Assembly (NCBI GenBank): GCA_017893485.1
Contig: CM030362.1
Coordinates: 186,616,813-186,680,812 of the forward strand
Direction: 5' to 3'
Length of the DNA: 64,000 nt
Source: Hemerocallis citrina
Taxonomy: Eukaryota > Streptophyta > Magnoliopsida > Asparagales > Asphodelaceae
Shown here: positions 57,272-64,000 of the stretch, in pieces
Layout: each line of letters begins with the position of its first letter
Numbering within the stretch: the stretch's first letter is position 1
The notes under the pieces: generated by a model
What the model saw: the letters and a program-made list of their open reading frames with translations, nothing else
Databases searched by the model: none
Told to the model about the DNA's origin: nothing
Program-made: the position numbers and the translations under genes

Positions 57272-59129
57272 CGCCAGTGTGTCTCTTGCACCAATTAAAA
57301 ATCAAAGAGAGAAGAAAAGAAAGAGAGTTAGAGAGTTCTTGTGTTGCATTCTTGGAGTCTTGCAGTTGCTCTTGCTAGGAGGAGGGCTAGGTGATCTTGT
57401 TGGAGCTAGGAGTTTCTAGGAGTTGTGTCTCTTCATTTTGCAAGACTTCTTAAGAGGTGGGTGGTCTTAAATGTTTTCTAAAATTGTAGGATGAGCATGC
57501 TAGATTTAACTTATGAGTAATGTAGATTTATTTGATGTAATTAATGTAGACTACTCCATGATAGTGTGAATGTGCCATGACTTTTGGAAATAATGTAGTG
57601 CTAAATCAAATGGATAGATATTATGATGATTAGAGAGAAGAAAGTAATTTCTAATAACTTGTTGGCATGAAATCTACTAGTTTATGCATATTAATATGAT
57701 TATGTCAAATAATACAATTTTGCATGAAAGAGCCTAAAATCCCTATTGTAGTTAAGCAATTTGGTATTAGCCTCACTAGTAAATTTTTTAATTGGTATAT
57801 GAGTTTATAAAGTTGTTTATAAGTGGTACAAATTCTTATTTTTCAAAATTGGAGAGATGTAAATTGATGTGTGCAATTAAGAGAGAAATGATTTGCAAAA
57901 TATATATGTTCGTAATAACAGTTTATAATTGTTGTTTACTGTTTTCAAAGAGACTCGGTCTGGAAAAATCATTTACAGTTTATTAAAAGAATAGATTGAT
58001 TGAATGATCGAGTTTTGTGAAAGAAAACTAATAACAGTGCCATATGAACAAAAATCCCTTAACCCTTTTCATATCAGTAGTCGCTGTTGGACTTACTGGT
58101 TATTGGGTGCGCCCTAGTACTGTTACTGTAGCCGCGGTTTGGTCTTGGGTTTTGGGTTCGAAACCTGGCAGTCCCCTTTTTTTTGTTTGTTTTGTTTTTT
58201 ATAAACCCAAAGTACTGGAACACAGTACTTATGACTTTCGGCCTGTCTTCATGACAGTGAAGTCTCTTGGACTTCTTGGTCTTCGATGGCACCATAGGAC
58301 CCTTACTGTAGCAAGGGCGTGTGCTTGGGTTCTGAAACCCGATAGCCCCATTTTGATATTTTTTTTGGTTATTTTGGGTTTTTGAAGAGTTTTAAATGCA
58401 AATAAAATTTGGGAAAAATTCTAATATTCCCCTAAAATGATTTAGATTTTATTAAAAATAATTTCCACGATATTTCATGTATTTTGTGAGAAATTAAAAG
58501 TGGATTTTGATATAGATAATGAGTTGAAGAATTAGGAATTTTTGTTTAAAAATATGACTTTTGTTTTGATTGGAAGAAGATTAAAATTTGCAATACAATC
58601 GATTTTTCTCTTAATGGGATTCTAGAATTATTTTGGTTGATTAAGAATACTTGATGTTATTTAAAATACTATATGTGATTAATTTGCCAATGAGAATTGA
58701 AGTGAATCACTCTATGTTATGAGTTCATGAAAAGAAATGTTTTTTGAAAGAATTGCGAATAAGGAAATGAATGAATGAACCATGAATGACACAAAGTAAG
58801 ATAAATTAACTAAGTTATGAATAAAGTTGAAGATATGAATACAATGAAGTTTAATACATGATTATTGAAGGGTATGAGTACCCATGAATTCTAGAACATG
58901 AAAGGTTATGATCTAGAGGTTTAGTGAGACCCCGGGTACCGACAATTGTTGAATTAAATGATTAATTTATTTTGAGATATGGCTGTATGAGCTATCTTGG
59001 TATTTGTGTTTAAGTCCGGTAGGGGGAAAAGACAATTCTAGGTGTTATAATTTATTTATGTCTTGAACTTAAGAATTAGGCACTAAGTGAAGATGTAGTA
59101 AACTCGGGCAAACGTGAGTGGAGGGCCTC

Positions 59130-59365
59130 TATATAGTCGGGCGGTGGATCTCCGGGACTATAGACCTAGTCGGGCGGTGTATTCCGGGAGTATGGTTGCT
59201 TCCAATGGAGGCGGGATTTTATTTAAATCCGGGACTATGAGTAGTCGGACGGATAGTATGCCGTACTCCAGTGTATATATGTATACCGGGGCTAGAGGGA
59301 CACTAACGGGATGTTCGCACGACGAGGATTCTGTATAGTCGGGCGGTGTATTCCGGGACTGGGAT
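59130..59365. repeat. GTCGGGCGGTGTATTCCGGGA repeats
   Basis: Three good copies (about 59137, 59169, 59338) and one short variant (59234) of a GC-rich word beginning GTCGGGCGG. Confidence 0.75.
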
Positions 59366-59986
59366 CCGCACTCGTGAAATGTCTAAACTTTGTTTCATTA
59401 CCGAGTAGTTATCATGGCGAGGGATCGAACCCTTTAATGTGGAGTACGTTGGTGCTTGCCCTTGGACCTATGTAGTATGGGATGCATAGAATCCGAACAA
59501 GTATGCATTAGTGTCATCTTAGCGCAAACATCTACATTAGGCATTAAGGCATTGCATACACTTACATGTTTAGAGTAGTCACTTTTACCACTTTATTTTA
59601 CATTCAAGTTTGTGGTTGTTAAAGTATTAAAAGATCATTATACTTTCGGTATAGCGAGGATGGCCGTGTATAATATTTCATCGGTTGTAAGCAACTGACG
59701 TGCCCACAGTTTTATATGCAGGACTTGGAATTTACAAGAAGATGTAAATTTGATTTGATGCTGATGATTATTTAAATGTTAAAGTTGTTACAATTATATA
59801 TTTTTCATTATTGTACTTCAATTTATCTTCCACTGTGTTATTAAATGTAAAAGACTCTCTTGTAATAGAAAATTTCAAAATTTCTTGTAAAATTGTACGA
59901 AGTGAAGTGTAAAGATCACGTGGAACTTCGAATTTAGCCTTATTTAGAATTCGGGGTGTTACACTTAACCACACAATTATAACTAG

Positions 59987-60597
59987 CACTGCTATCGAGT
60001 CGATTCGGGTCTGGTATTGAGATACCCGGACCTTGCCCTATGGCAACGGGTCCGGATCCATGTCTATTTAATTTTTCCTGATCTAGTTCGGGTCTAATCA
60101 ATTCCCGGGTACCCAACGGGTCTAATAATATACGACATTTTTTTTCTCAATGTTTTCAAAAGTTTTCAATATTCAAATTCCTAACATATTTTTTTCTTTA
60201 GAGTACCACATGAATTAGTTACATACTGAAAGTGAAAATAAAATTAATTAATATGTAAATGAATATAATTAAGTTTAATTTATAAAATAAAGATTATGCA
60301 AATTGGGAGTAAAAGAAAAGATTGCACACGCTTTATTAAGTTATATGAACATATTAAGCTTTATTTTCTATCGAAAAAGTTATAAAAAAAATTAACACAT
60401 ACAACTATCTTGTTCTAATATATTAAAATTAAGTTATTGGTCTATTAATGGGTCCATGGGCCGGGTCCGGGTCTGGGTCCGGATCTAATCGGGTCCAAAA
60501 TCGTTGGACCCTAATCCAACCCATCTAGAATCGGGTCGGTTCCGGTCCAATATTGGGTCCGGATTGGGTCCGGATCTCGGGTTAATGTGATGGTGCT
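59987..60597. mobile_element. 611-bp unclassified element between 12-bp direct repeats
   Basis: AATTATAACTAG occurs at 59975-59986 and 60598-60609. The enclosed DNA begins CACTGCTATC and ends GATGGTGCT, so ends of the AGCAC/GTGCT type are possible with a 10-bp duplication. GGGTCCGG-like words cluster near both ends, in opposite sense. No coding region. The class is uncertain (MULE-like or other). Confidence 0.5.
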
Positions 60598-60609
60598 AAT
60601 TATAACTAG

Positions 60610-60942
60610 AAGTTATATTAACCATTCATTTACCCAGCTGTTGCCAGTTACCATAATACCCTAAAACTTTAAATGTATTTACGACAAAATTATTTACAAA
60701 ATTTTTATTTACATTAAACAAAAATTGGTCACTATAGGTAATTTGTAAAGAGTAGGTACTTAAGGAAAAAAAGACGTGCATTGCACATGCTTATTACTAG
60801 TTATAATAATGGTTGATTAGAATGAGGGATAATTTTTCTATTTTAAAGCATGATAAGTTGAATGTATCGTACAAAAATAATAATAACGCTAAAATGATTT
60901 TAAGCTTGTTAGTTTACAATGAGATTTTTTTATATTCAGATA
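60610..60942. other. AT-rich intergenic DNA
   Basis: No gene. A Helitron-like right end (GTGC-ATT-GCAC stem, then CTAGT at 60797-60801 followed by T) is present, but no matching left end was found. Confidence 0.45.
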
Positions 60943-63900
60943 TGTAACTGGTTATTCTGATTTTTTTTTTCTTCGAATTTTTCGGTTTTAGAAATATCTA
61001 TTTATGTATCTGTATTTTAAGTGGACAAATATTGGATATTGTATTTAAAATTTTTCCTATAAATTTTTCGACTCTTTTGAACCCAAATTTTTGCATTCAT
61101 TTAAATACCCGACTATTTTTGTTTGAATTCAGAATTTCAACATACACTATTTATCACTATTTGATTATTTCCTGATTAATATTTTACTACTACTATTATT
61201 ATTGTTATTATTATTATTATTTTGAAAAAACCCAAAGATCCTAATTCATTATAAAATATATACTTGATTATTTGATTTATGATAAAGCCCATCCTATGAT
61301 TTAATTATTGGATTTCTTGTCATAAAGCCCAATTTTATATTCATTATAATTACATTTTTATTAATGTATAATTTAAGAGCCCAATCTCATAATTTTTCTA
61401 TAAATATTATTTTATTTTGTGAATCCCAAATGTAAAGCCCAAGTCTACAAACCCAAAACCAGATTTACATACCCAACCCGTTAACCCATTATCCTACCCT
61501 ACCCAAAATTCAACTACCCGTATACAAATTTCTCCATAGAACCCCTCACATTCCCCCACTCTTCACATCCCGTAACTCCACAACCCCACTATCTCATAAC
61601 TACCCACTATTATATTAATATATTTTATAATTTTATATAAATCTCCCCCCTTATTAACTCTTTCTCCCCGTCTCCCTCTCTCTCCTCGATCTTCCCAAAA
61701 CGAAACAGAGAAGCCCCCCTTCTCCATCGTCTTCCTCGTCCCGCCGCTCACTTCGTCGTCCTCACCCCGCCAGCGACCAGAGCCACGACGACCACCGCAG
61801 CACCGTCGACTTCGTCCTCTGAGCACCTCGATGACTTCGTCTCCTCCCAACACTGTAACCGCCATTGCCAACCATCTCCTCGTCCTCCACAGCTGCGCCC
61901 TCCCTCATCCCCTGTTTTGCCTCCGAAGAAACCCATCTCCGTCACCATCAACCTCCGACCTCGAGCACCTCGTCGCCCGTCCAGCTCCTCCATCGACCTC
62001 CTCAGCACCCCCACAACTCCCGCTTGAGCCCCTGCTTCCTGTCCCCGCTACCGCTGGCCTCCGTTGTCCTTCCTGCTCATCGCCATCTCCACTGCACCGG
62101 AGCTCCACCATCGAACCCAACATCATCCCCTCGAGCTCCAACCCACCTTCATCCTCCCCTCTGTTTTCCTTCCGAAATAAAGGCACGTCGTTGAAGCTCC
62201 ATTGCCGCTCGGCTCGAGCTCCACAGTAGCCGCCATCGCCAGCCACCACTACTGTGTTCCTCGACTTCGTTGCTGTCGCTCCAACTTCCAGCTCCATCGC
62301 AACCCCTTGTTCACCACTGAGTCAAGCCTCCTGCACCCTCCAGTAGCCCCACTGCCTCCACTCATCCTCATCGAAGTCCGTTGCTGCCTGCCTCGCACTG
62401 CCTTCGCCGTTGCCTCCCCAGTCGCGACTGCTGCCGCCACCTGCGGTCACCACCACAACCGCTTTCCGCCTTCGGAGCCAAGCCAGAGCCGAAAGCCCCT
62501 TGGTGTTTACTGTTTGATCAGAATTTTGATCAAGTGAACGTGGCATTCGATCATTGGGTTCGATCATGATGATCATCTTCTTGATCCATTGACATCCATC
62601 CGTCCGATCAGATCATCATCATCATCATCATCAGCATAGTTGATCTTGGCCATCCGATCTACATCTTGATCATTGCGATAGTGATCATCATCTTGATCTT
62701 GATCTTTGATCTCAGCCGTCCGATCATCGTTATCTTGATCATCATCGAGATCAGTGCCCGATCGTGATCATCGTCATCAAGATCCACTTGTTCGCGATCA
62801 TCGTTGTTGCTCCAGGATTCTCATCTCAATATTTCGGATCTAACGTCATTGTTAAAGGCAAGTCATTTCCCCTCGAATAGTTATTGTATCATATCCGAGA
62901 TTATTTATTGAATCCCGCAAGTAGATCTATATTGATTATCGTATATATGCTATTGTTATCTATCATTGGGATACTACGAATTTACACGAGTGAATTCAAG
63001 TAGTAGTCTTGACTTCATGCCGTCTTTTGCCTCCAATTTATAGAGATCTTGCATGCATTTATGTAGTTAATTATTGAATATATGAATAGGGATTGTTATT
63101 GTAATTCATGTCATGACATTACACAACTATTGTAGATTGTATGCTAGTATTGATTGTTGATATGGTTGATGTTGGTGTATTAGTTGATTGTGATTAGTAA
63201 GATTATGGACATTATACATCTTAGTACCATTTTCACATAGACGTAATTGCTGTGATTAATGTTGTCAACAACCATTGCATATTGATTGAATAAATAATTG
63301 TTAACAAGCCGGGATTTAAGGGTGACTTAAGTAGTGGACAATGTAGGAACTGTACTCGGAGGAGGGGCCCGTATTTCCCTAAATATTGTTAACGGCTATT
63401 GTCTTATCGATGGATTGTGGCTTACGACAGTAACCCAATCTATCGTGTATTGTATCAGGGCCAATTATCTTATCGTGCAGTAATTATTGAATTGCAACTA
63501 TTGAATATTGATTATCGTTGCCGAGTACATGAACTATAAAATCCACCACTAAGTCTAAACGTAACTTGTTTGCATGTAGCAATCATGTAGTAAATAAATG
63601 GGACAAATAAAGTGCTACATTAGTTAGGATTAAAATGAATAATAGACTTAAGATTGTCATCGCATCGTCATTGCATATTATCATCATTATTGAACAGTAT
63701 TATCGATTGTTGATATCGTTTATTGTTATTGCTATTGATCATTATAATTGCACATTACGTCGTTATCATTTTACTATTGTTCATTGCCATCGACTCTATT
63801 ATTTATTGAATTCATTGTTATATCGTAAATGCCATTGTTTCATTGCTTTCTCTACTTGCTGTTCATGACTTGCTCTAAGGACATATTATTCTCTCTTTTT

Positions 63901-64000
63901 AGATGAACAACTTACAGGTAATCAAGGAGAATTGCCTGATGGATTAGGATAGCTACAATGGTGAAGAATTGATTTGCATTGCCGCCTAAATAATCATTGT
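60943..64000 (+). mobile_element. Second copy of the long LTR family (runs off right edge)
   Basis: From TGTAACTGG at 60943 it follows the same order as 41942-45965: AT-rich U3, TATA box (TATATAAAT, 61634-61642), GC-rich leader with fortuitous long frames (61750-62480), GATC cluster (62513-62810), 'aagccgggatttaaggg' with 'aggggcccgta' (63305-63375), 'catgtagcaatcatgtagtaaa' (63573) and 'attgcctgatgg' (63930). The expected end is about 300-400 bp past the window. It may be a solo LTR or one end of a full element. Confidence 0.7.
62513..62810. repeat. GATC-dense cluster, second LTR copy
   Basis: More than 20 GATC words in 300 bp, including ATGATGATCATC and CCGTCCGATC, at the position equivalent to 42829-43196. 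Confidence 0.85.

Larger units (their letters stand above)
56745..59963 (+). mobile_element. 3.2-kb solo LTR, TSD CTTAA
   Basis: It starts TGTAACATCCTGTATAATTT and ends TTCGGGGTGTTACA (TGTAACA/TGTTACA ends). Perfect CTTAA duplications lie at 56740-56744 and 59964-59968. It has a TATA-like TATAAAATAAA near 57057, a C32 run at 57237-57268, two diverged copies of a 'tactgtagc...ttgggtt' block at 58120-58350, and GTCGGGCGGTGTATTCCGGG repeats near 59137-59360. No coding region. The size and ends suggest a long-LTR Gypsy family different from the 41942 one. Confidence 0.88.

Noticed and set aside
58130..58350. tRNA-like B box (GGTTCGAAACC followed by T-rich DNA)
   Set aside because: No A box or cloverleaf. 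It is part of a duplicated block inside a solo LTR.
60776..60801. Helitron-like right end (GTGC-ATT-GCAC stem, CTAGT)
   Set aside because: No convincing TC left end preceded by A was found. The best candidate near 60414 lies inside another element and follows T.
61831..62537. Long overlapping frames on both strands (up to 132 codons)
   Set aside because: They fall in the GC-rich LTR leader and correspond to non-coding sequence in the other LTR copy (42500-42800).

Overview
This window is nuclear DNA from a flowering plant, probably a eudicot. The evidence is an intron-rich host gene that closely follows plant AP-4 epsilon-adaptin, nested plant-type transposons (Tat-lineage Gypsy, Copia, MULE, hAT, Helitron, TRIM) and many solo LTRs. 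No bacterial, organellar or viral genome is present, and I cannot name the species.

Host genes. The left half (1273-28592, minus strand) is the 5' two thirds of AP4E, the large subunit of the AP-4 trans-Golgi adaptor. Ten exons encode the first 617 residues and all splice sites are canonical GT-AG. The hinge and ear exons lie beyond the left edge. Introns 1, 6, 8 and 9 are long because of insertions, and intron 1 alone is 12.4 kb. On the right, 54958-56090 (plus strand) holds two tandem, broken copies of the 5' exons of an NDT1-like mitochondrial NAD+ carrier gene. The two loci face away from each other and once shared an intergenic region of roughly 0.8 kb.

Mobile DNA. A Mutator-like element (MULE, 28921-54455) sits in that intergenic region, flanked by a perfect 9-bp target duplication, TTACTAGGA. 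Its long terminal inverted repeats carry about six copies each of a CGYTAACSSSGTTARCG-type palindrome. It encodes a decayed MuDR-type transposase (plus strand) that converges on a decayed plant-mobile-domain (PMD) gene (minus strand). A 17.5-kb Tat-type Gypsy element (Tat2, 29126-46625, minus strand) has landed in its left terminal repeat. Tat2 is itself broken by a 4-kb solo LTR in gag and a 0.4-kb solo LTR in RNase H. A 1.45-kb solo LTR (TSD CCGGC) interrupts the PMD gene. A related but 3'-truncated Tat element (Tat1, 19252-27060, plus strand) lies in AP4E intron 1, with a 648-bp hAT element (8-bp TSD) inside its gag.

Most unusual part. Between integrase and the 3' LTR, Tat2 carries transcription units on the strand opposite to gag-pol. 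A 10 x 99-bp tandem array rich in G-box and paired W-box motifs leads to a TATA box. Next come a decayed ORF with a PKKRKRV-type nuclear signal, a coiled coil and an acidic tail, a 66-bp repeat array, an intact 246-residue coiled-coil ORF, and a 117-bp repeat array that is shared with Tat1.

Other elements: a TRIM-like element with a hairpin-rich MITE in its LTR (TSD ATTAA), a 0.9-kb Helitron, a Copia-like solo LTR next to AP4E exon 8, a 3.2-kb solo LTR (TSD CTTAA), and a second copy of the long-LTR family running off the right edge.
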